A stretch of 64,000 bases of DNA from Methanospirillum lacunae (GTDB lineage: Archaea; Halobacteriota; Methanomicrobia; Methanomicrobiales; Methanospirillaceae), in NCBI RefSeq assembly GCF_046195335.1, contig NZ_CP176093.1. One strand, written 5' to 3'. This document shows, piece after piece, positions 47,315 to 55,640 of the stretch; positions within the stretch are counted from its first letter, which is position 1, and every line of letters starts with the position of its first letter. The notes under the pieces were generated by a model that was not told the DNA's origin, searched no databases, and saw only the letters and a list, made by a program, of their open reading frames with translations. Both the position numbers and the translations under genes were made by a program.

Positions 47315-48571
47315 ATGAAAAAAAATTACCTCACCGGTGCCGGGATAATCTCTGCATTTATCCTCGTTGCCATGTTTGTCACTGTGTTTTTTATCAAGTC
47401 CCCTCTTCTGTTCCTTTTCCCGGTGATCACCGTTGATCCTATCACGAATAGCAGCGTGGATGGGAACAATAATCTTGTCATGACCGGGAAGACAAACCTG
47501 GGAGGAACTTCCACCATCCAATCGTACGTATATCCGGTCCATGGTTCTCTGTCGCCGGAAAACGGGACTGAAAAACCGATATCCAATAACGATGTATGGA
47601 TCGTCGGGGATTCTGACGGCTGGGATATATGGAAAGGAACAATTAACCTCACCCCGCTGGAACCCGGTGAATACCGGATCCTGTTCAAAACAATCCGGTT
47701 CGATGTGGAGCATAAAAAACTTGTTGAAAGCGATCCGGTTACGACCTTCAGGTTCACGCTCGGTAATGACTCTTGCACCGGGGATTGCATCAGGAAAAAA
47801 GAGGTGGTACAGGTACCTTATATCAGGATCAACCCGGTCCGCAAAAACCAGAAAGAGATGGAAATTTCCGGGATCACCAGTCTTGCACCCGGTACTCCCC
47901 TTGCCTGGAGAATGGCTGAAAGAAAGGGGAAGGATAATGCTTCTCCTGTCCTGTACGAGGGAAACTGCACGACGGTCCCGGGGATAGAAGGAGTGAACCG
48001 CTGGATGTTTCAGCCAGGAATTTCTGTAAACGGGACAGGACCGTACCGGATCACGGTTTCAGGTGAAAGGAAAGCGAGGAACGACCAGATGGAAAAAGTG
48101 TCAGGAAGCCTGGAATCCGGTTCTCCGGGCGATGGCATCGCGGCGGGCCCCCGTACAGAAACGATTCCCGGGTTCGTGAACAATACATCTGATCTCCTGA
48201 CCATCGATGCCATACCGGAGATGAGGACTGACGAGGTGCATGTGATCTCCGGCACAACCAGCCTTCCCCCGGGGGAGGTTCTCTGCGTTGAGATCTCTCC
48301 CCCCAACCTGGAATTTACCCTAAATTTTACGTTTAATCCAAAGGAAAAGACACAGGGGGGCATACTCTCCGGAGAAGCAGGGTGCATAGGTGTGGAAAAA
48401 GGCAACGGAAAGGAGAACCTTTGGGCATTCAATATGCAGACTTACTCGCTGCTTCCGGGAAGGTATGAGGTACATGTCAGCAACTCAGGATTCGACCACG
48501 AATTACTCAGGGAAATTCCGGGAACCGCTTCCTGTTCAGGAGAGTTCACGGTCCGGGAGGGATCAGGATGA
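47315..48571 (+). CDS. Exported protein with three ~110-residue repeats
   Basis: 418 residues with an N-terminal hydrophobic segment that may be a signal anchor (GIISAFILVAMFVTVFFI). Three domains carry the same signature as the 46326 gene: VDPITNSS..MTGKTNL..PGEYRILFK, INPVRKN..ISGITSL..GPYRITVS, IDAIPEM..ISGTTSL..PGRYEVHVS. The stop overlaps the start of the next gene (ATGA). Likely a membrane-anchored outer-surface protein co-expressed with a membrane/regulator pair. Confidence 0.75.
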   Translation: MKKNYLTGAGIISAFILVAMFVTVFFIKSPLLFLFPVITVDPITNSSVDGNNNLVMTGKTNLGGTSTIQSYVYPVHGSLSPENGTEKPISNNDVWIVGDSDGWDIWKGTINLTPLEPGEYRILFKTIRFDVEHKKLVESDPVTTFRFTLGNDSCTGDCIRKKEVVQVPYIRINPVRKNQKEMEISGITSLAPGTPLAWRMAERKGKDNASPVLYEGNCTTVPGIEGVNRWMFQPGISVNGTGPYRITVSGERKARNDQMEKVSGSLESGSPGDGIAAGPRTETIPGFVNNTSDLLTIDAIPEMRTDEVHVISGTTSLPPGEVLCVEISPPNLEFTLNFTFNPKEKTQGGILSGEAGCIGVEKGNGKENLWAFNMQTYSLLPGRYEVHVSNSGFDHELLREIPGTASCSGEFTVREGSG

Positions 48572-49146
48572 AGTATCAGGTATTTCTCATCATATCTGCG
48601 GCTGTGGCCTGCCTGGTGGCATCATTGATCGGATGGTCGATGGCTACCGGTTATCTCATCATCCCGGTTATCGCCATCCCCCTCGGAGTCATCATCGTAT
48701 TTGCATGCCGGCAACATGTGGATATCGTTCTCGGGGACGACCGGGTGAGGGAGATCCGTTCTCTTGCTGCACTCAGGACACTGGAGATTTTTGTCATTCT
48801 CGGTGCTATCGGTGCAGTAATCCTCTACTCCTTCCTCATCAGCGATCCCCTCTCTCCGACGATCAACGGGAGATATCATCCCAACGGTGATGGGACGAGG
48901 TCCATGGAAATTACGATGTATGAACCCGGATTCCCGGGAAATCATGAACATGTCATACGCTCAACGACAATACCCAATATCGATGCGATGAATGAGACCG
49001 AAGCAATTCAATACTGCGGGTTCAGACGGGAGAGTTTCCTTGACAATGAGAGGAAGGGTCTCGTCGGAATTACCCTCGCCTGTGGAATCATCTCCCTGCT
49101 GGCCCTCTTCGGAGTATTTAATCTCTATTACAGCAGAAAATTCTGA
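48568..49146 (+). CDS. DUF2178-type membrane protein (module 1)
   Basis: 192 residues with four helices: two N-terminal, one after the conserved DDRVREIRSLAALRTLE cytoplasmic motif, then a large outside loop and a final helix (LVGITLACGIISLLALFG). The motif DxRVRxI..A..T is the DUF2178 signature. Such proteins are usually encoded next to a small Xre repressor, as here. Function unknown, perhaps a signalling or toxin-like membrane component. Confidence 0.8.
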   Translation: MKYQVFLIISAAVACLVASLIGWSMATGYLIIPVIAIPLGVIIVFACRQHVDIVLGDDRVREIRSLAALRTLEIFVILGAIGAVILYSFLISDPLSPTINGRYHPNGDGTRSMEITMYEPGFPGNHEHVIRSTTIPNIDAMNETEAIQYCGFRRESFLDNERKGLVGITLACGIISLLALFGVFNLYYSRKF

Positions 49147-49159
49147 ACAACAGGCGTAC

Positions 49160-49384
49160 ATGAAAAACAGGATAAAAGTGCTCAGGGCTGAACGTGATAT
49201 GACACAGGAAACACTTGCCCAGTTGATAGGAGTGACCCGCAACACCATTATCTCTATTGAAAAAGACAGGTACTGTCCCTCGATGAAGATCGGGTTTCGT
49301 ATCGCACGGATTTTCGGGGTAGGCATTGAAGACGTCTTTACCTACGAAGAGGAGAAGGACGGTCCTGCCGGCGACGGGGAGTAA
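49160..49384 (+). CDS. Xre-family repressor (module 1)
   Basis: 74 residues from ATG 49160; upstream in-frame codons lie in the membrane gene's reading space and are not needed. HTH: DMTQETLAQLIGVTRNTIIS IEKDRY. Only 13 bases after the DUF2178 gene. Partner of the membrane protein; likely autoregulator. Confidence 0.85.
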   Translation: MKNRIKVLRAERDMTQETLAQLIGVTRNTIISIEKDRYCPSMKIGFRIARIFGVGIEDVFTYEEEKDGPAGDGE

Positions 49385-49428
49385 CCGCTCCGGTCCGTTT
49401 TTCCACGCCGTAATGCCGATTCTAATGG

Positions 49429-49662
49429 TCAGGAATCCCATTCCTCCTCCGGGGATTTCATCTCTCCTTCTTCTTCAAAACAGAAGAGCTCTTCAATGGT
49501 AATGCCGAAAATTTTTGCCATTCTGTATGCAATATCGACAGATGGATTATATTTCCCCCGCTCTATGGTATTCACAGTCTTCCTGGTTACTCCGATCAAC
49601 CGGGCAAGTTCTTCCTGGGTAAGGGCATGTATTGCCCGGTAGATCCTGATCTTATTCTTCAT
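49429..49662 (-). CDS. Xre-family repressor (module 2)
   Basis: 77 residues; HTH: ALTQEELARLIGVTRKTVNT IERGKY. Clearly related to the repressor on the opposite strand; the two converge, their stops 44 bases apart. Follows the module 2 membrane gene by 6 bases. Confidence 0.85.
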   Translation of the reverse strand: MKNKIRIYRAIHALTQEELARLIGVTRKTVNTIERGKYNPSVDIAYRMAKIFGITIEELFCFEEEGEMKSPEEEWDS

Positions 49663-49668
49663 TCAATG

Positions 49669-50280
49669 TTAATCCTCGAATTTTCTGCCATAATGCCGGG
49701 AAAAAATGGCGAAAAATCCGGCAAGAAGAATAGTGACCGAACCACAGCCAACCCCGAAGAACAAGGGTGCCTCCCTGACCCGTACCCCTTTCATGAACAT
49801 CTGTTCCAGTGAAAAAAGTTCATCACTGGTTATGTTCTGGGGATCCGATATCTGCACCTTCTCCGAGAATATCTCATTCCCTGGGGGATAGAACTGGGAA
49901 AACCCGATTGATATCATCCCATCGTCTCTGGTCCCCATCCCTGTACCCCATCCTCCGGAGAAGTAAAAAGTCAGGGCAGCTGCAAAAATAACCGACGTGA
50001 TGATGATCGTCAATCCGAGAGAGGTTCTTGCCGCCCTCCCACTGATCTCATCTGAGAGTGCGTCGGTCATCACTTCCCCGATCTGACGGTATGCAACGGA
50101 TACAGCCAGGATAGCAGAGACAACTATCATTGTGATGAGCAGTGGATTTCCTGATACGATTCCAAAACCAAGCACCAGAATCAGTGCAACGCTGATCCCG
50201 GTGAGGATTAGATTGTAATCTCTTCTCCGGATCTGTTTCATGTACCATACATGACTCTTTTGGAGTAAATAGTTTCTCAT
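49669..50280 (-). CDS. DUF2178-type membrane protein (module 2)
   Basis: 203 residues with four helices, the conserved DALSDEISGRAARTSL motif after helix 2, an outside loop and a final helix. Diverged from module 1. With 49429 it forms a mirror image of the plus-strand module. Confidence 0.75.
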   Translation of the reverse strand: MRNYLLQKSHVWYMKQIRRRDYNLILTGISVALILVLGFGIVSGNPLLITMIVVSAILAVSVAYRQIGEVMTDALSDEISGRAARTSLGLTIIITSVIFAAALTFYFSGGWGTGMGTRDDGMISIGFSQFYPPGNEIFSEKVQISDPQNITSDELFSLEQMFMKGVRVREAPLFFGVGCGSVTILLAGFFAIFSRHYGRKFED

Positions 50281-50438
50281 TATGTAACTTTATTGTAACT
50301 TTTGATAGCATAGTTCATCCTGCAAATCCTTATGTTGTCTCGTCAGTCACCGTTCCTGCCTTCTGGCTCTCCTCATTTTGTCATGAAAACCCATTCAATG
50401 TAGTACCGGGTTTTTCTTGACAGAAGTAGAGTGATTAC

Positions 50439-50768
50439 GTGAAAGCCGGGCCTATTGATCTTTTGATCTGCCCCATGTCGTATACGGTTTCCATTGTCGG
50501 TGGAAAATGGCAGTGGGTAATACTCTGGTTACTACAAAAGCAAAAGGTACAGCGATATGGACAGATAAAAAAACGACTTCCGACAATATCTGATAAAATC
50601 TTAAGTCAGCAATTACATGCCCTGGAAATTGAAAATATAATTCATCGTGAAGAATTCCCGGGAATACCACCACGGGTTGAATATACTCTGACAGAAAAAG
50701 GAAAAACCTTGGTCCCAATCCTGGAGATGATGGCTGCATGGGGATCTGAACACAGACCAAAGATATGA
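50439..50768 (+). CDS. HxlR-family regulator (copy 2)
   Basis: 109 residues, GTG start, about 8 changes from the gene at 35514 (for example N34K, E35Q, S64I and M89K). Here there is no divergent SnoaL-Isf pair. Followed by an MNT-HEPN pair. Part of a duplicated segment. Confidence 0.9.
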   Translation: MKAGPIDLLICPMSYTVSIVGGKWQWVILWLLQKQKVQRYGQIKKRLPTISDKILSQQLHALEIENIIHREEFPGIPPRVEYTLTEKGKTLVPILEMMAAWGSEHRPKI

Positions 50769-50963
50769 TTAGAAATTATGAGGAGAGATAAGAATCAAAA
50801 CCCTTTTCGATTGATCACTACTATTACCTTCGGTTCTCCAAGTGATCTTATTCCAATTACATCTCTGTTTCAACTTCAATAGCCAGGTAACCAGAACAGA
50901 AATATGTGCTTCATCGATGCAATAATTTCAAGACAACAAAAACCTCAAAGGTATAGGATCAAA

Positions 50964-51248
50964 ATGGACCCATTCATGCTTCTTCGTCAGTCGCAACCGG
51001 ATCTTCAGGAAAAATTCGGTGTTATGAAGATCGGCATCTTCGGTTCATTTGCCCGTGGGGAAGAGCAACCGGACAGTGATGTGGATGTCCTGGTTACATT
51101 CCAGCAAGGTAAAAAAACATTTGATAATTTTATGGGGACAAAATTCTATCTTGAAGATCTCTTTAAACGTAAGGTTGATCTCGTCACCGATGCTGCCCTT
51201 AAACCACTCATCCGTGATCCAATTCTGAAAGATGTAATCTATGTCTAG
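50964..51248 (+). CDS. MNT-type nucleotidyltransferase (copy 2)
   Basis: 94 residues from ATG 50964, the same start as in the copy at 39316 (one residue different). GSx10DxD motif GSFARGEEQPDSDVDVLV. The stop overlaps the HEPN start at 51241 by 8 bases. Antitoxin partner. Confidence 0.9.
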   Translation: MDPFMLLRQSQPDLQEKFGVMKIGIFGSFARGEEQPDSDVDVLVTFQQGKKTFDNFMGTKFYLEDLFKRKVDLVTDAALKPLIRDPILKDVIYV

Positions 51249-51603
51249 GTCACAGTTACTCTATCTCACCGATATTGCAGATGCGATAAAAAATATTCAA
51301 TTGTATATCAAGAACCTTACATTTGAAGAATTTACCGATGATCAGATGCGGATAGATGCTGTAATACGTAATTTTGAGATTATCGGGGAAGCAGTGAAAA
51401 ACCTGAGTGATAATATCAAGACGACTTACCCGAAAATAGACTGGAAAGCGGTGTCAGGATTCCGGGATGTTTTGATTCATGGATATTTTGGAATAGATAT
51501 GGATATCCTATGGGATATTATCGTTCATAAAGTGCCGGAGTTACAGGACGAGATAACCAGAATCATCGCCCAAGAATGTGATAAAAAGAAAGAGAGTTCA
51601 TAG
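51241..51603 (+). CDS. HEPN ribonuclease-type toxin (DUF86)
   Basis: 120 residues, Rx4H motif RDVLIH within SGFRDVLIHGYFGID, and NFEIIGEAVKNL. Complete, coupled by overlap to the MNT gene. The copy at 39593 is only a stub, so this is the only complete member of that pair. Confidence 0.9.
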   Translation: MSRSQLLYLTDIADAIKNIQLYIKNLTFEEFTDDQMRIDAVIRNFEIIGEAVKNLSDNIKTTYPKIDWKAVSGFRDVLIHGYFGIDMDILWDIIVHKVPELQDEITRIIAQECDKKKESS

Positions 51604-51685
51604 TGATTAGTGGTAAACAAGAAGAAATACACCTCTGTCATCAATAATTAATCTTACTCAAATCCATCAGAAAAGAGAGATTCAT

Positions 51686-52591
51686 TCATCCTGGAGAATC
51701 ATCGGGAACAACCCCATCATATCCCTGACAACACGCTTCAAGTTCTCTCCTGATCTCCTCCACTCCCGCAACAAACCCGGACTCGGTTCCGATGATTCCC
51801 CTGACATCAGGCTCGCACTCAAGCATCTCTGACTCGTACGGCAGGTAAAACATCCCGGAAAAAAGATCTACCGTATCCCCAAGAATCGAATACACCTTTT
51901 TGATATCACGTTCAGATCTCACCCGGTTAATTACAAGGTACCTTCTCTTGATATCAAGATCCTGTGCAAGCTGTACCGCCTTTTTCACGACCTGCACTGC
52001 ATTAAACGTCGGATCTGTCACAAGTAATGCCTGGCCGAATCCCCGGGCCAGGGCTCTTCCGAAATGCTCAACCCCGGCCTGAGTGTCCAGTAATATCACT
52101 TCACCTTCCCGGAGATTGATATACCTGATTACCGAGTCAAGAAGAGTATTCTCTGGGCAGAGACAGCCTGCAGCTGCCTGGACAACCGTTCCCATCACCA
52201 GGATATTCATATCACCGGGCCCTTTCATCCCAAACCGCTCGACAACGTCAGAGACATCGGGATTGAGTGACATCATCAGACCCCAGCCGCTGCCGGGCCG
52301 GGCTCCGGTCTTCTCCTCAATGTAATCCAGGTTCCCGGTAATCGGAACAATTTCCTCACTTGTTGGAACACCAAGAGCATAGGGGAGATTCATCTGAGGA
52401 TCCTCGTCAACAGCAAGCGTTGAAAATCCCTGCTTCACAAAAAGATGAGAAAGAATGGCAGTTATCGTAGTCTTGCCTACACCTCCTTTCCCTGTGATCA
52501 CAACCCGAAAACCATTCTCACCAGACCTGGCTTTTCGCTGCAGTTCTCCTGCTGTTTCATAAATCCGGGTTTTCCGGTCAGAATCATCCAT
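51686..52591 (-). CDS. cooC: CooC nickel-insertion ATPase
   Basis: 301 residues from ATG 52591, which overlaps the preceding gene by 8 bases; a GTG at 52627 would add 12 residues. P-loop of the deviant type (TGKGGVGKTTITA), switch region LAVDEDPQMNL, and the CLCP (CxC) motif that in CooC binds Ni2+ at the dimer interface. Loads nickel into the CODH C-cluster. Last gene of the coo operon. Two partial copies exist at 40417 and 33905. Confidence 0.9.
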   Translation of the reverse strand: MDDSDRKTRIYETAGELQRKARSGENGFRVVITGKGGVGKTTITAILSHLFVKQGFSTLAVDEDPQMNLPYALGVPTSEEIVPITGNLDYIEEKTGARPGSGWGLMMSLNPDVSDVVERFGMKGPGDMNILVMGTVVQAAAGCLCPENTLLDSVIRYINLREGEVILLDTQAGVEHFGRALARGFGQALLVTDPTFNAVQVVKKAVQLAQDLDIKRRYLVINRVRSERDIKKVYSILGDTVDLFSGMFYLPYESEMLECEPDVRGIIGTESGFVAGVEEIRRELEACCQGYDGVVPDDSPG

Positions 52592-53402
52592 GATAAACTG
52601 ATCCCTGGAAGGTTGATTTGAAGACACTCTTTGCGATCTCTTTAGCCCTGCAAGCAGGGCAGAGAGTTTTCAGTTCATCGATGATCCCGGGATCGGGAAT
52701 GCTCTGAATCTCTTCAAGCATTGCTTTTGGTACGAAATACTGCCCACAGTCCGGGCATTCCTGAAGTTTGATCCTTGTTCCTGACCATGATTTCATAACC
52801 CTGGTATCACCCTGATCCTCGATCTCAATTGCATGAGTGGGACAGACTTTTGCACAGGTTCCACAGCCTAGACAAGCAGGATTCTCATCAAAGAACGGGG
52901 TGTTCACAACCGTTGAAGGACCCCGGTTGATAAATCCGATAGCACTCCCGCCCATGATCTCATCGCAGACCCGGACACACAATCCACAGAGAATACATTT
53001 TCCCCCGAGCGGATCGTCATGTACAATCTTTTTGAGAAAACGCGTCTTTGTGACCCCATATCGTGCAGCCATTTTTTTGATGACATCAGACTTTGGAGCT
53101 TGTGAAAGGTAAAGCTCAAACAGTGTTGACCGGTATTTGACGATCTCGGGCGTGTCGGTCATGATCTCTAACCCTTCTTTCGCCCGCATTGTGCAGGCAG
53201 TCATCATCGTCCGCTTTCCGCATGTGACATGGTCAACCATGCAGAGCCGGCATGCACCATAGGGATCGAGTGACTCTTCATAGCAGAGATGCGGAATATC
53301 AATGCCATTTCGCATCGCAACCGAGAGCATCGTCTCCCCTTCCTCTGCCCGGTACTGACTTTTATTGATGGTGACCGTCACCATCTTTGGCCCTTCAGTC
53401 AT
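52584..53402 (-). CDS. NuoG/HoxU-like [2Fe-2S] and [4Fe-4S] protein
   Basis: 272 residues. An N-terminal [2Fe-2S] ferredoxin domain (CYEESLDPYGACRLCMVDH, later TAC), then two [4Fe-4S] motifs CILCGLCVRVC and CLGCGTCAKVC, and a C-terminal zinc-ribbon-like CPDCG...CPAC. The His-Cys3 cluster of true NuoG is not evident. The 4-base overlap with nuoF fixes the start at 53402. Resembles the electron-input subunit of NADP-reducing hydrogenases without the H-cluster, and would bridge CooS/CooF to NuoF. Confidence 0.85.
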   Translation of the reverse strand: MTEGPKMVTVTINKSQYRAEEGETMLSVAMRNGIDIPHLCYEESLDPYGACRLCMVDHVTCGKRTMMTACTMRAKEGLEIMTDTPEIVKYRSTLFELYLSQAPKSDVIKKMAARYGVTKTRFLKKIVHDDPLGGKCILCGLCVRVCDEIMGGSAIGFINRGPSTVVNTPFFDENPACLGCGTCAKVCPTHAIEIEDQGDTRVMKSWSGTRIKLQECPDCGQYFVPKAMLEEIQSIPDPGIIDELKTLCPACRAKEIAKSVFKSTFQGSVYHG

Positions 53403-55099
53403 GTCCCCTCCGAAATCAGGGCCTCATACTCTTCTCTGAAGTATTTCAACGTTGTAAGAACCGGATTTGGTGCAGTCTGCCCGAGACCACAAAGTGAGGT
53501 TGCCTGTATGGTATCAGAAAGAGACTCCAGCATCTCAAGATCAGCAGCAGTTCCCTTCCCTGCCATGACCTTGTTTAAGATCAGCAGTGTATGTTTGAGC
53601 CCTTCACGGCAGGGAACACACTTCCCACATGACTCGCTGGTGGCAAAATTGATGAAATACCGGGCGATATCAACCATGTTGGTATCCTCGTCCATCACAA
53701 CGATACCACCGGAACCCATCATAGACCCAGCCTCGTTCAGGTGCTCAAAGTCAACCGGTGTATCAAAGAGCCGGGCAGGGATACATCCGCCTGACGGTCC
53801 ACCGGTCTGCACAGCCTTGACCGACTTTCCCCCGGCTCCACCATTTCCGATCTCTGACACGATGGTGTCAAGCGTTGTCCCAAGTGGAACCTCGACCATC
53901 CCGACATTCTCTACCTTGCCGACAAGAGAGAAAACCTTGGTTCCGGTGTTGCCCTTCGCACCGATTCCCCGGTACCACTCTGCACCACGGGTAAGAATCA
54001 CCGGAACATTGCAAAAGGTCTCCACGTTGTTGAGATCGGTCGGCCTCCCCCAGATTCCTTTATCAGTGAGCCGGGGAGGACGTGGACGTGGTCGTCCGGT
54101 CTTACCCTCAATAGAGGCAGCAAGGGCGGTTGATTCACCGCAGACAAATGCACCGGCACCGGTTGCAAGCTGAATATCACACGAAAACCCAGTCCCGAGA
54201 ATGTTTTCGCCAACAAGTCCATACTCACGTGCCTGATCTATTGCTTTCCTGAGCCTCTCGATGGCAAGCGGGTACTCGGCTCTGATATAGATAAGGGCAT
54301 CAGATGTCCCGATAGCATATGCACCGATGAGCAGCCCCTCAATAAGCATGTGAGGATCGCTTTCCATCTCGTTCCGGTTCATGTACGCACCGGGATCACC
54401 CTCGTCTGCATTGCAGACAATATACTTGAGATGACCTTTTGCTTCCCGTGTGATCTCCCATTTCAGACCTGCGGGAAATCCTGCACCACCACGGCCCCGG
54501 AGATCTGACTGTTTCACGATATCAATAACTTCTTCAGGGGTCCGGGAAGAGACTGCAGAGACAAAGGCCTGGTACCCGCCGACTGCGATGTACTCGTCGA
54601 TATCTTCAGGATTGATGAACCCGGCATCGCGAAGGATCACCTTTGTCTGTCTGCTAAAGAACGGGATATCGTGATAATCAGGAATCTGTTCAAATCCGGT
54701 TCCGTAGATTATTGTTCTGGTGATATGATCCCATGATGAAACCTTGCAGAGTACTTTCTCATCAGGAACGCCCCCTTTGAGCACGGCATTTACAATCGCT
54801 TCTGCATCATTCTCGGAGACCTGGTGCAGGATTACGAGCGGTTTTCCCGGGATCGTGATATTTACAATCGGTTCCTCCTTACAGAACCCGATGCATCCGA
54901 CCCGGACAAGAGCAATATTATAGCCTCCTGATGAGATGATCTCCTTGAGCCGTGCAAAAAGTCTCTCACCGCCTACAGCAATCCCACACGTGGAAAGACC
55001 GACTGCGATCCTCGGACGGTTTAGCAGTTTTGAAAGCCCAATTTCCCTGACCTTTGAGAGATCTTCGGGAGTCTCTATCGGTCCGACAAAGCCGGTCAT
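53399..55099 (-). CDS. NuoF-type NAD(P)/FMN diaphorase subunit
   Basis: 566 residues. An N-terminal thioredoxin-like [2Fe-2S]-type region with only Cys38, Cys69 and Cys73, then the FMN/NAD core GRGGAGFPAGLKW and NADEGDPGAYMNR, then a C-terminal [4Fe-4S] motif CGKCVPCREG plus a later Cys (SLCGLG). Longer than bacterial NuoF, as in HndC-type subunits, but without the extra ferredoxin tail. Transfers hydride to or from NAD(P) and one-electron carriers. Starts within the stop of nuoE (4-base overlap). Confidence 0.9.
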   Translation of the reverse strand: MTGFVGPIETPEDLSKVREIGLSKLLNRPRIAVGLSTCGIAVGGERLFARLKEIISSGGYNIALVRVGCIGFCKEEPIVNITIPGKPLVILHQVSENDAEAIVNAVLKGGVPDEKVLCKVSSWDHITRTIIYGTGFEQIPDYHDIPFFSRQTKVILRDAGFINPEDIDEYIAVGGYQAFVSAVSSRTPEEVIDIVKQSDLRGRGGAGFPAGLKWEITREAKGHLKYIVCNADEGDPGAYMNRNEMESDPHMLIEGLLIGAYAIGTSDALIYIRAEYPLAIERLRKAIDQAREYGLVGENILGTGFSCDIQLATGAGAFVCGESTALAASIEGKTGRPRPRPPRLTDKGIWGRPTDLNNVETFCNVPVILTRGAEWYRGIGAKGNTGTKVFSLVGKVENVGMVEVPLGTTLDTIVSEIGNGGAGGKSVKAVQTGGPSGGCIPARLFDTPVDFEHLNEAGSMMGSGGIVVMDEDTNMVDIARYFINFATSESCGKCVPCREGLKHTLLILNKVMAGKGTAADLEMLESLSDTIQATSLCGLGQTAPNPVLTTLKYFREEYEALISEGT

Positions 55100-55617
55100 C
55101 TCGCATCACTCCTGTTCTCCGACTGGCTGATCCCGGTTCCCTTCCACCCGTAACGAGAAAGGATATCAGGGATCTTCTCGGGTGTTACATATCCGTAGAG
55201 ATCGCCATCAACATGGAGCACCGGAGCCATACTACAGGCTCCAAAACATCGGGCAATTTCAACGGTGAACATATTATCCTGCGTGGTCTGCGAATATTTT
55301 CCGTCCTTACTCTCCCCTGAAAGTTGAAGGAGCGACTGCAGAGTTTCAAGGATCTTCTCTGCTCCCCTGACATGACATGGGGTTCCCATGCAGACCGTGA
55401 TCATATGTTCTCCAACCGGGTGCAGGCTGAAGAATGAATAAAAGGTGACCAGACTGTACAGTCGTGAAACAGGTTCATTCAGTTCAACAGAAACCCGGTT
55501 GAGCAGTTCCCGGGGAATATAGCCTTCCTGTATCTGGATATCCCGCAGTATCCCGAGTGTTCTTCCCGAAGGGGAATGATACCGTGAGATAATCTCATGA
55601 AATGTTGTGTCATTCAT
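55096..55617 (-). CDS. NuoE-type [2Fe-2S] subunit
   Basis: 173 residues. Thioredoxin-like [2Fe-2S] protein: CMGTPCHVRGA and later CFGACSMAPV, the C-x4-C...C-x3-C arrangement. Partner of NuoF. Starts 23 bases after the cooS stop. Confidence 0.9.
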   Translation of the reverse strand: MNDTTFHEIISRYHSPSGRTLGILRDIQIQEGYIPRELLNRVSVELNEPVSRLYSLVTFYSFFSLHPVGEHMITVCMGTPCHVRGAEKILETLQSLLQLSGESKDGKYSQTTQDNMFTVEIARCFGACSMAPVLHVDGDLYGYVTPEKIPDILSRYGWKGTGISQSENRSDAR

Positions 55618-55640
55618 GGTCTGACCAAAAAGGAATGAGA

